Shown here piece after piece: positions 8,693 to 16,864 of a stretch of DNA of 56,550 nt. Source of the DNA: Marinicella litoralis. Lineage in GTDB: Bacteria > Pseudomonadota > Gammaproteobacteria > Xanthomonadales > Marinicellaceae. The notes under the pieces were generated by a model, which saw only the letters and a list, made by a program, of their open reading frames with translations, was not told the origin of the DNA and did not search any database. Position 1 is the stretch's first letter. Each line of letters starts with the position of its first letter. The position numbers and the translations under genes were made by a program. The stretch is taken from positions 22,678-79,227 of the forward strand of contig NZ_NIHB01000004.1 in assembly GCF_002591915.1 (NCBI RefSeq), in the 5' to 3' direction.

Positions 8693-9563
8693 CTTTCAAG
8701 TGAGGCTGGCTCAATGGTTGGCCAGACGCAAGCTGAGCAACCAAATGCGGATAGGGCGGATGATTGGTCGTTTGTTTAACTGGATACCCAATTCCAGAAA
8801 GTCAATTGCACGAACCAACATTAAAATCTGTTTTCCTGAATTGAATCCCAAGCAAGCCAAACGATTACTCAAACAAAACCTGGTTTCAACCGGGCAAGGC
8901 ATTGTTGAAATGATGGCGGCGCTCTGGGCAGGACAAGATCAGGTCGAAGGCAAGTTTGAGATCGACGGATTAGAACACCTGCATGAGGCCATGCAAGACG
9001 GTCAAGGCTGTTTGTTGCTGAGTTGTCACACCACATCGATAGAATGGGGCATCAGGGGTTTAAACCAACAATTGAAAGAATTACAGATACCTGTGGGTCA
9101 TATGTTGGCTCGGCAGCACAACAACAAATTACTGGAAGCCCATTTAGAGACTGCCAGATTGAGTTTTGTTGAGAAATTGATCGACAAAAAGAACATCAGA
9201 GGTTTGTTGTCATCCATCAAATCAGGCCACCCAGTCTATTATGCGCCAGATCAAAACTTTTCTTATCAGGTTACCTTCACAGATTTTTTTGGTCGACCTG
9301 CTGCCACCACTGTAGGTACGCATAAACTGGCGCAAAAAGGCGTTAAAGTCATACCCTGGTTTTGTTTCAGAACAGGTCCTTGTGAATGGCGCATTGAAAT
9401 CCACCCTGAATTAAGTCAGTTGGGGATGCAAGAGGAGGCCGCGGCATCGGCACAAATCAACCGCTTATTCGAGCAGCAAATTAAACGACATCCCGAACAG
9501 TATTTGTGGGTTCATCGACGGTTTAAGAATCAACCTGAAGGATTTGAAAATCCTTATCAATAG
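8667..9563 (+). CDS. Lipid A acyltransferase, LpxL/HtrB-type
   Basis: 298 residues of the LABLAT family, which adds secondary acyl chains to Kdo2-lipid IV A at the inner membrane. The catalytic H-x4-E motif is in S-C-H-T-T-S-I-E-W-G (His about 121). Other family blocks: the N-terminal R-S-I-A-R-T-N-I-K-I-C-F-P-E, Y-Y-A-P-D-Q-N-F, F-F-G-R-P-A-A-T-T-V-G-T-H-K-L-A, and the terminal Y-L-W-V-H-R-R-F-K. The first strong membrane helix of classical LpxL is weak here. It overlaps the GT2 gene by 26 bases and ends the LPS operon. Confidence 0.87.
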   Translation: MSYSKKKTDFQVRLAQWLARRKLSNQMRIGRMIGRLFNWIPNSRKSIARTNIKICFPELNPKQAKRLLKQNLVSTGQGIVEMMAALWAGQDQVEGKFEIDGLEHLHEAMQDGQGCLLLSCHTTSIEWGIRGLNQQLKELQIPVGHMLARQHNNKLLEAHLETARLSFVEKLIDKKNIRGLLSSIKSGHPVYYAPDQNFSYQVTFTDFFGRPAATTVGTHKLAQKGVKVIPWFCFRTGPCEWRIEIHPELSQLGMQEEAAASAQINRLFEQQIKRHPEQYLWVHRRFKNQPEGFENPYQ

Positions 9564-9679
9564 GTCTGTGTTGCCTTGATATTCAGCCAATCGTCACAGT
9601 GGCGCATGGTCACTGTTGCAGGCCTGCTAATTCACTAAAAGTCAAATAATAGTAACAATCAATCATCGCTAAAGCTGTA

Positions 9680-10375
9680 TTATTTCCAACCACATGCAGC
9701 TATCACACCGATCAGTGCGCAATGAATTTTGGTGCCATATTGAGTGGTGAATGTTTTGCTGATGGTGATTTTGTCAAAGAATTTTTCCAGAGAGCCCTCA
9801 ATGCCTTCTGCATAAAATTTCATTTGGATGGTGGGTCGATCCACCGATTCATCTAAAAATGGGATGTCAGCCAACCAATTTTCTATTTCAACTGTAGGGA
9901 TTTGAAAGTTTTGTTGGTTCGCTGAACGTGCTTGAAACTCTGGTGATATGAATACTGATGTCCGGTTTTTTGCGGCCAATAATATATCACCACTGCTTAT
10001 TTTTTTCTTGGTGGCTGTGTCAGCTTGTATTTTGACTGGTTGGTTGGTCGGAGGCTGGTCAGTGACATTATTTTTAGGTTGATTATTTGGCTGCGGAAGT
10101 GGTGCCTTTTTTGCCTTTGAGGCTTGGCTTTCTGTTTCAAGTTCAGGTAAAGGTTCTGATTCGGTTACCGGCACAGTTTGCGGCATTGGTTCGGTCTCTT
10201 TCGGTTTCAGTTCAATTTCAAGCACCGACGAAAATACATTGAATGTCTGTTTAATCCAAGGATTGGGCAGCACCAGTAAGATCAGGATTAAAAGCAGCGG
10301 CAAGAGGCTGTGTTTCAGCCAATGGCTGAGTTTGCTTGGGTGTTGCCAGTTTGATTGAGCTACAAAGACTTCCAA
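9680..10375 (-). CDS. Single-pass membrane protein with proline-rich linker, unknown function
   Basis: 231 residues, not recognised. After a short basic cytoplasmic segment, one strong hydrophobic helix (about 24-42) is followed by a long stretch rich in P, E, Q, T and K (55-120). The C-terminal ~90 residues look folded: I-E-N-W-L-A-D-I-P-F-L, then Q-M-K-F-Y-A-E-G and an ending with two cysteines (H-C-A-L...A-A-C-G-W-K). The layout (anchor, flexible Pro linker, small periplasmic domain) resembles TonB or envelope-spanning adaptors, but no TonB signature is seen. It stands alone, convergent to the LPS block. Confidence 0.65.
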   Translation of the reverse strand: MEVFVAQSNWQHPSKLSHWLKHSLLPLLLILILLVLPNPWIKQTFNVFSSVLEIELKPKETEPMPQTVPVTESEPLPELETESQASKAKKAPLPQPNNQPKNNVTDQPPTNQPVKIQADTATKKKISSGDILLAAKNRTSVFISPEFQARSANQQNFQIPTVEIENWLADIPFLDESVDRPTIQMKFYAEGIEGSLEKFFDKITISKTFTTQYGTKIHCALIGVIAACGWK

Positions 10376-10465
10376 ATGAGTGATGCAGTGATTTCAGAAA
10401 CTGTATTATAGATGTTGGGTGTTAAGGTGATGTAAATTCTGAGCCATCAGTCGCTAAAGATGTCG

Positions 10466-10936
10466 TTAAAGTTTGATCTTGAAAAATTTAAACACCACCC
10501 AAGCAGGGCCAATCAGTAAGAATTGTAAATCTTGTAAAAAAGAAGGTTTTTTACCTTCTATGTGATGACCTATGAACTGACCAATCCATGCCAATACAAA
10601 CACCACAACAGCAATCCAAAGCAAGGGCAGCGCCTGGGCTTCAAGCCAGAAGTTGATACCTAAGCAGAGTGCAGAAAATACCAGCATACAGGCAAATACT
10701 TTGACGCTTTTAAGTAAGTAGTACAGCATCAATAATGTCATGACTACCAGGGCCAAGTTAATCACCACGGGTATTTTAACCAGCCATAACAAAGCTGAGA
10801 TGGACCAAAATATCAACGGTACACATACATAATGAATCAATTGATTGGTTCGATTGATGTGCGACTTGTGGTATTCAGTCATCAAATGGTTGATTGAGTC
10901 AGAATGCTTTGCCTGTGATTTTTCTGAAGGCTTCAT
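10466..10936 (-). CDS. DUF962 / Mpo1-like membrane protein
   Basis: 156 residues with about four hydrophobic helices. The family's conserved histidines are present: E-Y-H-K-S-H-x-N-R-T-N (21-31), L-I-H-Y-V-C-V-P and [14 protein letters not shown]. Yeast Mpo1 of this family is an Fe-dependent alpha-dioxygenase acting on 2-hydroxy fatty acids, but the bacterial role is less clear. The ORF start at 10936 overlaps the purC end by 38 bases. An internal Met at 10882, at M-T-E-Y-H-K, would avoid the overlap but lose 18 residues. Confidence 0.85.
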   Translation of the reverse strand: MKPSEKSQAKHSDSINHLMTEYHKSHINRTNQLIHYVCVPLIFWSISALLWLVKIPVVINLALVVMTLLMLYYLLKSVKVFACMLVFSALCLGINFWLEAQALPLLWIAVVVFVLAWIGQFIGHHIEGKKPSFLQDLQFLLIGPAWVVFKFFKIKL

Positions 10937-11762
10937 GGTATTTCTCTGCTGTTTTATCGATCAATTCACTTGGAATGCTTGGACCAGGTGCTTGTTTATT
11001 CCAATCCAAGGTTTCCAGGTAATCTCGGATGAATTGTTTGTCATAGCTTTCAGGGCTGGTACCCACTTGATAAGTGTCGGCATTCCAGAACCTAGATGAA
11101 TCGGGCGTCAACACCTCATCCATCAAAACCAATTCTTCATTTTCATCCAAACCGAATTCAAATTTAGTGTCTGCAATGATGATACCATTTTCTTCGGCAT
11201 GACTGCTGGCTTTCTGGTAAATAGCCAATGAAACAGTCCTTAATTGTTCAGCACGTTCTACGCCAATCAAATCAGTTAATTGTTTAAAAGTAATGTTTTC
11301 ATCATGATCGCCCACCTGCGCTTTGGAAGATGGGGTGAATATGGCAGCGGGTAATTTTTCTGCTTGTTTTAAATTTTCTGGTAATGCAATACCACAGACT
11401 GAGCCTGAATGTTTATAGTCTTTCCAGCCTGAGCCAATGATGTAACCTCTGATGATGGCCTCACAGGGCAAGGCTTTGAGTTTTTTAACCACCACAGCAC
11501 GACTAATTAAATCATCATCTGCTCCTGGAATGACTTGTGCCACTGGTAATTCAGTGAGGTGATTCTTTATAATAGGCGCCATCATATCAAACCAATAATT
11601 TGAAATTTGAGTCAATAAAGCACCTTTGTTAGGAATGACGTCAGGTAACACAACATCAAATGCACTGAGACGATCGCTGGCTACCATCAACAGGTGTTTG
11701 TCATCGACCTCGTAGACATCTCTGACTTTACCTTGATGAATTTTATTTAATTGAATTTCCAT
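10899..11762 (-). CDS. purC: Phosphoribosylaminoimidazole-succinocarboxamide synthase
   Basis: SAICAR synthase of purine synthesis, joining CAIR and aspartate with ATP. About 287 residues, the longer version of the family. Motifs: [10 protein letters not shown] (near the start), [45 protein letters not shown] and [12 protein letters not shown]. The open frame extends to a TTG at 11783, but the ATG at 11762 (M-E-I-Q-L-N-K) fits family N-termini better. The downstream DUF962 gene overlaps its end. Confidence 0.95.
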   Translation of the reverse strand: MEIQLNKIHQGKVRDVYEVDDKHLLMVASDRLSAFDVVLPDVIPNKGALLTQISNYWFDMMAPIIKNHLTELPVAQVIPGADDDLISRAVVVKKLKALPCEAIIRGYIIGSGWKDYKHSGSVCGIALPENLKQAEKLPAAIFTPSSKAQVGDHDENITFKQLTDLIGVERAEQLRTVSLAIYQKASSHAEENGIIIADTKFEFGLDENEELVLMDEVLTPDSSRFWNADTYQVGTSPESYDKQFIRDYLETLDWNKQAPGPSIPSELIDKTAEKYHEAFRKITGKAF

Positions 11763-11827
11763 GTTTTGGCTTGATTGAAGCAAAGGTGTATTTTAACTAG
11801 GGTATAGACGCGAAGCAATTAATTAAT

Positions 11828-12631
11828 ATGGGCATAATAATAGGCAGTTTGTTGGGGTATAAGTTTGGCGGTTGGTTCGGCATGCTGATGGGCGCGTGGG
11901 TTGGACACACCATAGAACAATCCATAACCGGTGGGCGAGCTGGTGACAGCAAGAAACAAACCCAAGAAAGCTTTTTCAATGCCTTGTTTTTGTCAATGGG
12001 TAAATTGGCTAAGGTGGATGGTAAAGTCTCGCCTTCTGAGATAGAAAGAACAGAAGGCATTATGCAACACATGAAGTTGAATCAAGAGATGCGCCAACGA
12101 GCAATCAATTTATTCAATCAAGGCAAGGACCCCAGTCATAACATTGACAGTGCATTGTCTCAGTTTGGTCGTTTGGCCAGACGTTCATTGTCGTTGAAGC
12201 AAATCTTTTTAGAAATGCTGATTGATGTCGCTGAAGCCGATGGCATGATTTCTCAAGCCGAACATCGTATGATAGAACAGACTTGTCGTTTGATTGGCTA
12301 TCCAGTTCAGTTGTTGAGTGCCATGATGAAAATGCGTGGCTTCAGAAGCGCCGGTGGCTACCAACAGAATCAACAGCAAGGCGCTAATCGACAGCAAAGC
12401 AGACGCCCGACCAACAGAAATGCACCGTTCAACCCTTATCAAGTATTGGGTGTGGGAGAAAGTGACAATAAAACCACCGTACGCAAAGCTTACAAAAGGT
12501 TGATGAGTCAGCACCACCCAGATAAATTGGTTTCAAAAGGATTGCCACCAGAAATGATGAAAGTGGCAGAAGAAAAGGCCAAGCAAATTCAACTGTCCTG
12601 GGAAAAAGTCAAAGATTTAAAAGGCTGGTAA
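11828..12631 (+). CDS. djlA: DnaJ-like co-chaperone DjlA
   Basis: 267 residues with the DjlA order: an N-terminal glycine-rich membrane segment (about 3-30, with G-Y-K-F-G-G-W-F-G), a TerB-like helical domain (about 50-165), a Q/N/R-rich linker (175-197), and a C-terminal J domain (about 200-265). The J domain has the HPD tripeptide in S-Q-H-H-P-D-K-L (about 229-231), which stimulates DnaK ATPase. It is divergent from purC. Confidence 0.92.
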   Translation: MGIIIGSLLGYKFGGWFGMLMGAWVGHTIEQSITGGRAGDSKKQTQESFFNALFLSMGKLAKVDGKVSPSEIERTEGIMQHMKLNQEMRQRAINLFNQGKDPSHNIDSALSQFGRLARRSLSLKQIFLEMLIDVAEADGMISQAEHRMIEQTCRLIGYPVQLLSAMMKMRGFRSAGGYQQNQQQGANRQQSRRPTNRNAPFNPYQVLGVGESDNKTTVRKAYKRLMSQHHPDKLVSKGLPPEMMKVAEEKAKQIQLSWEKVKDLKGW

Positions 12632-12692
12632 TGTTGACAATAATCAGGCTCAATGACAAACTTCAACAACCCCATTAATGTAACTGATTATT

Positions 12693-13376
12693 ATGACTGA
12701 ATTTATCATTGCTCCATCCATTTTATCGGCAGATTTTGCTCGTTTAGGGGAAGACACCCAAGCGGTTTTGGATGCCGGTGCCGATTGGGTTCATTTTGAT
12801 GTGATGGATAACCATTATGTGCCCAATTTAACCATTGGTCCTTTGGTGTTAAAGGCGTTAAGGAATTACGGCATCACAGCACCCATCGATGTTCATTTGA
12901 TGGTTAAGCCCGTAGATCGAATTATAGGTGACTTTGCGCAAGCCGGTGCCAGCATCATTACCTTTCATCCAGAGGCATCAGAGCATGTGGACCGGTCTTT
13001 GGCCTTGATCAAGGAAAGTGGCTGCAAAGCTGGGTTGGTATTGAATCCAGCCACTCCAGTGCATGTTTTGGAGCATGTTATGGATAAACTGGATGTGATT
13101 TTACTGATGAGTGTAAACCCAGGCTTTGGGGGGCAATCCTTTATTGATGGGACCTTAAAGAAGCTTGAAACAGTCAGAACCATGATTGACCAATCTGGTT
13201 TTGACATTCGTTTAGAAGTGGATGGTGGGGTTAAAGTAGACAATATTGCTGAAATTGCGGCAGCAGGTGCCGATACCTTTGTAGCTGGTTCAGCTATTTT
13301 TAACACCGATGATTATGCCAACACCATCACAAATATGAGGCAAATGATTCAGCAGAAATTCAGTGAAGTGCGCTAA
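12693..13376 (+). CDS. rpe: Ribulose-phosphate 3-epimerase
   Basis: 227 residues, a TIM-barrel enzyme of the pentose phosphate pathway interconverting ribulose-5-phosphate and xylulose-5-phosphate. Motifs: [12 protein letters not shown] (7-18), [19 protein letters not shown] (metal-binding His), [16 protein letters not shown] and A-G-S-A-I-F. The stop lies 9 bases before the PepSY-like gene, so the downstream two-component genes may be read through from rpe. Confidence 0.96.
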   Translation: MTEFIIAPSILSADFARLGEDTQAVLDAGADWVHFDVMDNHYVPNLTIGPLVLKALRNYGITAPIDVHLMVKPVDRIIGDFAQAGASIITFHPEASEHVDRSLALIKESGCKAGLVLNPATPVHVLEHVMDKLDVILLMSVNPGFGGQSFIDGTLKKLETVRTMIDQSGFDIRLEVDGGVKVDNIAEIAAAGADTFVAGSAIFNTDDYANTITNMRQMIQQKFSEVR

Positions 13377-13385
13377 AATAGTGAA

Positions 13386-13787
13386 ATGAGAACAGTTATA
13401 GCCATTATATTGTTGTGTTTAATCAGTCTGCAGCTTGAAGCCAAGAAAGCAGAGAGCCTGAGTGACGCCGTAAATCAAGCCAAGACTGAAGGACGCGTGT
13501 TGTCTGCCAGAACGGTAGATGGTAGGCATGAGGTTAAGATTTTAACCAACTCAGGTACAGTCAAGACCATCAATAAACCTGCGAGCAATGCCGATAACAA
13601 ACCCAACTCATTGAGATCAGATTATTTCAAAAATGGTGGAAAGTCCAGACGCAACGACAAACAAAATTCATTGATACCCAATCACTTTAATTCACAACAA
13701 AAAGTGATGAAAATCGATCGTCGGCCTAACAGTGCCAAATCGGCATCCAGAAAAAATAAAACCAATAAGAAAAATAAAAATCAATAA
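13386..13787 (+). CDS. PepSY-like small secreted protein beside a two-component system
   Basis: 133 residues. Signal peptide 1-19 (ends LQLEAKK). Residues about 25-60 have the A-V-N-Q-A-K-T-E-G-R-V-L-S-A-R-x-V-D-G-R-H-x-V-K-I-L-T-x-x-G pattern of short PepSY-like proteins often found directly upstream of PhoP/OmpR-type regulators. The C-terminal 70 residues are basic and low complexity (N, K, R, S-rich), ending in a run of K and N. It ends 3 bases before the response regulator. A periplasmic partner or inhibitor of the sensor kinase is an inference from position. Confidence 0.75.
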   Translation: MRTVIAIILLCLISLQLEAKKAESLSDAVNQAKTEGRVLSARTVDGRHEVKILTNSGTVKTINKPASNADNKPNSLRSDYFKNGGKSRRNDKQNSLIPNHFNSQQKVMKIDRRPNSAKSASRKNKTNKKNKNQ

Positions 13788-13790
13788 AGT

Positions 13791-14468
13791 ATGCGCGTAT
13801 TAATAATCGAAGATGATGACAACCTAAGGAACACCCTGATCAAACGTTTTGAAGAAACAGGGTATGTCGTTGATGCCGCTGACAATGGTGAAGATGGCCT
13901 GTATAAGGGACAAGAATACCCTGCTGATGTGGCCGTGATAGACTTAGGTTTGCCAAGAATATCTGGCATGGAAGTGATTCAAACCCTGCGTCAAGATGGT
14001 GTGGAATTTCCGATTATCGTTTTGACAGCCAGGGGGTCTTGGCAAGACAAAGTAATGGGATTGGATGCTGGCGCTGATGATTACTTGGTTAAGCCGTTCC
14101 ATTTTCCTGAGCTGTTGGCGCGGGTCAATGCCTTGGTTCGTCGTTCCAGTGGTAATACCACCCCTGAAATTGCATGTGGCAATCTGACCATGAACATGAG
14201 TACTCAAGAAGTTAAACTCGCTGGGCAGGTTATCGACCTGACTTCCTATGAATACAAAGTCTTGGAATACATGTTGCACCATCAAAATGAAGTGGTTTCT
14301 AAAACCACACTAACCGAGCACATCTACCACCAAGATTATGACAGAGACAGCAATGTGATCGAAGTTTTTGTTGGTCGATTGCGGAAAAAGTTAACGGCCA
14401 TAGAACCCGAGACTAAATACATTGAAACCTTGCGTGGTCGAGGTTACAGAATGCGCTCCATCAGTTAA
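13791..14468 (+). CDS. OmpR/PhoP-family response regulator
   Basis: 225 residues. Receiver domain 1-115 has acidic residues E7-D10, phosphoacceptor D51 (V-I-D-L-G-L-P-R), T/S in V-L-T-A-R and the lysine in L-V-K-P-F. The C-terminal winged helix (125-223) ends L-R-G-R-G-Y-R-M. It is directly followed by the sensor kinase gene. The combination with a PepSY-like protein and a short-sensor kinase recalls PhoPQ-type systems, but the stimulus is unknown. Confidence 0.93.
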   Translation: MRVLIIEDDDNLRNTLIKRFEETGYVVDAADNGEDGLYKGQEYPADVAVIDLGLPRISGMEVIQTLRQDGVEFPIIVLTARGSWQDKVMGLDAGADDYLVKPFHFPELLARVNALVRRSSGNTTPEIACGNLTMNMSTQEVKLAGQVIDLTSYEYKVLEYMLHHQNEVVSKTTLTEHIYHQDYDRDSNVIEVFVGRLRKKLTAIEPETKYIETLRGRGYRMRSIS

Positions 14469-14471
14469 TTG

Positions 14472-15830
14472 ATGGCTTCTGTGACTCAAAGTGTGTCACT
14501 GACAAAGCGGGTTTTACTGACCTCCAGCATTGCCTTATTGGCTGCATTAACTGGCATAGGCCTGGTGATGGAGCAAGCTTTCAAAGACAAAACCCTTCAT
14601 TTAGTCAAAGAACGCTTAGAAAGCTATGTGCTTGCCATCATATCCAATACCGAAGTACAGGGTGATGAGCTGATTTTTCCTGAATATTTTCCAACACCTA
14701 GAATGGACCAACCCGGTTCAGGCATGTATGCGCAGATGGTTGTAGGTAACCAAACCTGGCAATCTCCATCCGTTTTGGGTCAAGAGTTACCTGAAGTTAC
14801 CGCAGTGGGTGTAAATGAACGAATTTTCGACGCGCCCATAGAATTTCAACAAGAACGCTTGTTTCGCATGCGACAAGGCTTTTCTCTTGAAGCCGAGAAT
14901 GGTTCAATTGAATTGACTTTATCTGTCACTGAGCATGCAGGTAATTTTTATCGTGAATTGGCAGAATTTGAAGAAACCTTACTAACCTGGCTGATTGGCA
15001 TCAGTTCCATTCTGGTTTGTGTGCAATGGATCATCATGTACTGGGCCACCAAACCCCTGAAGCGATTGATGTCAGATTTACTGCGTTTAGAGAAAGGTGA
15101 TGAGCTGATATTTTCTGAGGACTATCCCAGTGAGTTAAGGGGATTAACCACCAGCTTAAACCGGTTGATTGTCAATGAAAGGAACAATTTATCCAGACAG
15201 AGAAGGACTTTGGGTGATTTGGCCCATTCATTGAAAACGCCCTTGGCGGTTATACATTCGGAACTGGAAAACGAAGAAATTGACAAGGATTTGCTGCAAC
15301 AACAAATCATGAATATGGATGAAATCGTAGCTTATCAACTCAAAAGGGCCGCTGTGGCTGGTCACCGCACCTTTGTGACGGGTGTGCCAGTTATTGATGT
15401 TTTGGATAAAATCATTAAAACATTAAAGAAAGTACACCCCAGCCGCAATATTCAGGTAAAAACCCAAATTGCACCTGGTGCTGAATTTTTTGGTGAGAAG
15501 GGCGACTTGATGGAAGTGTTAGGTAACCTGTTGGAAAATGCATTTAAATGGTGTGATCAACATGTCGATGTGTTGGTCAAAACCCTGTATATGGAAGGTC
15601 GCAGACGAACAGGCATTGTTATTGAAATTGGAGATGACGGCCCCGGCATTCCTGTAGGTAAACGCAATGAATTGCTGCAACGTGGAGTCAGGGGTGATGA
15701 ACAAGTTAAAGGGCATGGGATTGGCCTTTCCATAGTGACAGATATTGTCGAATCATATCAAGGAGAGTTAGAAATCAAGACCCATGAAACACTCAAAGGT
15801 GCTTGTTTCAAAGTAATCTTACCACCTTAA
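14472..15830 (+). CDS. Sensor histidine kinase (PhoQ-like)
   Basis: About 452 residues. Two membrane helices (about 10-32 and 168-190) flank a periplasmic domain. Then come a HAMP-like segment, the H-box L-G-D-L-A-H-S-L-K-T-P-L (His about 252), the N-box L-G-N-L-L-E-N-A-F-K-W, the G1 box I-G-D-D-G-P-G-I-P and the G2 box G-H-G-I-G-L-S. The S-L-K-T-P variant of the H-box and the lack of a loop Asn-rich insertion resemble PhoQ-type kinases. I chose the ATG at 14472. An in-frame TTG lies one codon upstream, directly after the regulator stop. It ends 5 bases before the chosen mazG start. Confidence 0.92.
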   Translation: MASVTQSVSLTKRVLLTSSIALLAALTGIGLVMEQAFKDKTLHLVKERLESYVLAIISNTEVQGDELIFPEYFPTPRMDQPGSGMYAQMVVGNQTWQSPSVLGQELPEVTAVGVNERIFDAPIEFQQERLFRMRQGFSLEAENGSIELTLSVTEHAGNFYRELAEFEETLLTWLIGISSILVCVQWIIMYWATKPLKRLMSDLLRLEKGDELIFSEDYPSELRGLTTSLNRLIVNERNNLSRQRRTLGDLAHSLKTPLAVIHSELENEEIDKDLLQQQIMNMDEIVAYQLKRAAVAGHRTFVTGVPVIDVLDKIIKTLKKVHPSRNIQVKTQIAPGAEFFGEKGDLMEVLGNLLENAFKWCDQHVDVLVKTLYMEGRRRTGIVIEIGDDGPGIPVGKRNELLQRGVRGDEQVKGHGIGLSIVTDIVESYQGELEIKTHETLKGACFKVILPP

Positions 15831-15835
15831 ATTTT

Positions 15836-16606
15836 ATGAAAAAATTACTAAAAATCATGCAACAATTGCGTGACCCACAGACGGGCTGCCCATGGGATGT
15901 TAAACAAAGTTTTCAGACCATCGCACCGTACACCATTGAAGAAGCCTATGAAGTGGCTGATGCCATTGAACAAAATGACATGCAAGGGCTGAAGTTAGAG
16001 TTGGGCGATTTGTTGTTTCAGGTTGTTTTTCACTCGCAAATGGCTCAAGAAGCCGGTTTGTTTAATTTCACTGATGTGGTTGATTCAGTTTCGGATAAAA
16101 TGATTGAGCGCCATCCCCATGTGTTTCAGACAGCAGGCGCTCAACTCACTGCAGAACAACAAACGTTGGCTTGGGAACAAGCCAAGAGTCAAGACAAGGC
16201 AAGTGTTGTGGATGGCATTGCTAAAAATTTACCAGAATTACTCAAGGCGGTAAAGTTGACCAGGTATGCCGCAGTCATCGGATTTGACTGGCCTGATGTG
16301 AGTCATGTCTTTGATAAATTAACCGAGGAAGTTGATGAATTAAAAGAAGCGATGGTTGCCGAGGACCAGTCACACATAGAAGAAGAGTTGGGGGATGTCT
16401 TATTTGTCATTGCTAACCTCGCAAGGCATTTACAGGTTGATCCATCCTCCGCATTGCGCAAAGCAAATATTAAATTTGAAAAAAGGTTTCGTAAAGTTGA
16501 AAAGCTGGCTAAGGAATTGCAGCCTAAAAAAGAAAGCTTTGACCTGGATATTCTGGACGAACTGTGGGACCAGGTCAAAGCAGAACTACAAAATCATGAT
16601 GATTGA
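15836..16606 (+). CDS. mazG: Nucleoside triphosphate pyrophosphohydrolase MazG
   Basis: 256 residues with two MazG domains, each with an E-E-x-x-E/E-x-x-D metal-binding helix pair: T-I-E-E-A-Y-E-V-A-D with L-E-L-G-D-L-L-F-Q, and E-E-V-D-E-L-K-E with E-E-L-G-D-V-L-F. The G-C-P-W-D motif near residue 20 is typical. It hydrolyses NTPs/dNTPs to monophosphates. The frame is open upstream to a TTG at 15803 inside the kinase gene, preceded by AAAGGT. The ATG at 15836 matches family N-termini, so I prefer it. A GT-loop hairpin begins at the stop codon. Confidence 0.93.
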   Translation: MKKLLKIMQQLRDPQTGCPWDVKQSFQTIAPYTIEEAYEVADAIEQNDMQGLKLELGDLLFQVVFHSQMAQEAGLFNFTDVVDSVSDKMIERHPHVFQTAGAQLTAEQQTLAWEQAKSQDKASVVDGIAKNLPELLKAVKLTRYAAVIGFDWPDVSHVFDKLTEEVDELKEAMVAEDQSHIEEELGDVLFVIANLARHLQVDPSSALRKANIKFEKRFRKVEKLAKELQPKKESFDLDILDELWDQVKAELQNHDD

Positions 16607-16654
16607 ACGGCACACCCTTTAAGTGTGTGTGCGTGTGTGTGAAAGGAATGCCGT
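16607..16654 (+). terminator. Hairpin with GT-repeat loop just after mazG
   Basis: Imperfect inverted repeat: ACGGCA (16607-16612) pairs with TGCCGT (16649-16654), and CCTTT (16616-16620) with AAAGG (16642-16646), separated by a small internal loop. The 21-base loop is almost pure alternating GT (16621-16641). It begins at the base after the mazG stop. It lacks a following T-run, so it is not a standard intrinsic terminator. A 3'-end stabiliser or binding site is equally possible. Confidence 0.6.
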
Positions 16655-16788
16655 CCAACACATCGATGATGTTCTAATGAGCTAAATATAAAATACCGAA
16701 GCTCTGTTTTATTATTATTACTCCCTCCTCTTGAAGCAAAACTGAGTTATTTACAGCTTCGTCTTCAATAAAGTTTATAGTCATGTGA

Positions 16789-16838
16789 CTGATATTTTTA
16801 TAAAGTGTGTGTGTAGTGTGTGTGTATAAAAATATCAG
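16789..16838 (-). terminator. Perfect 14-bp hairpin with GT/CA-repeat loop, 3' of the EGTG-repeat gene
   Basis: CTGATATTTTTATA (16789-16802) pairs perfectly with 16825-16838. The 22-base loop 16803-16824 is alternating GT on the plus strand, so CA in the minus-strand transcript. It lies 26 bases past the stop of the minus-strand EGTG-repeat gene. Its loop is nearly the same as that of the hairpin after mazG, while the stems are unrelated. Confidence 0.7.
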
Positions 16839-16864
16839 CCAACATAGACGTTTGGTTTAAAACA

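Noticed and set aside
16607-16838. CRISPR-like or microsatellite array
   Set aside because: Only two GT tracts, each enclosed by different inverted repeats, with no regular spacers.
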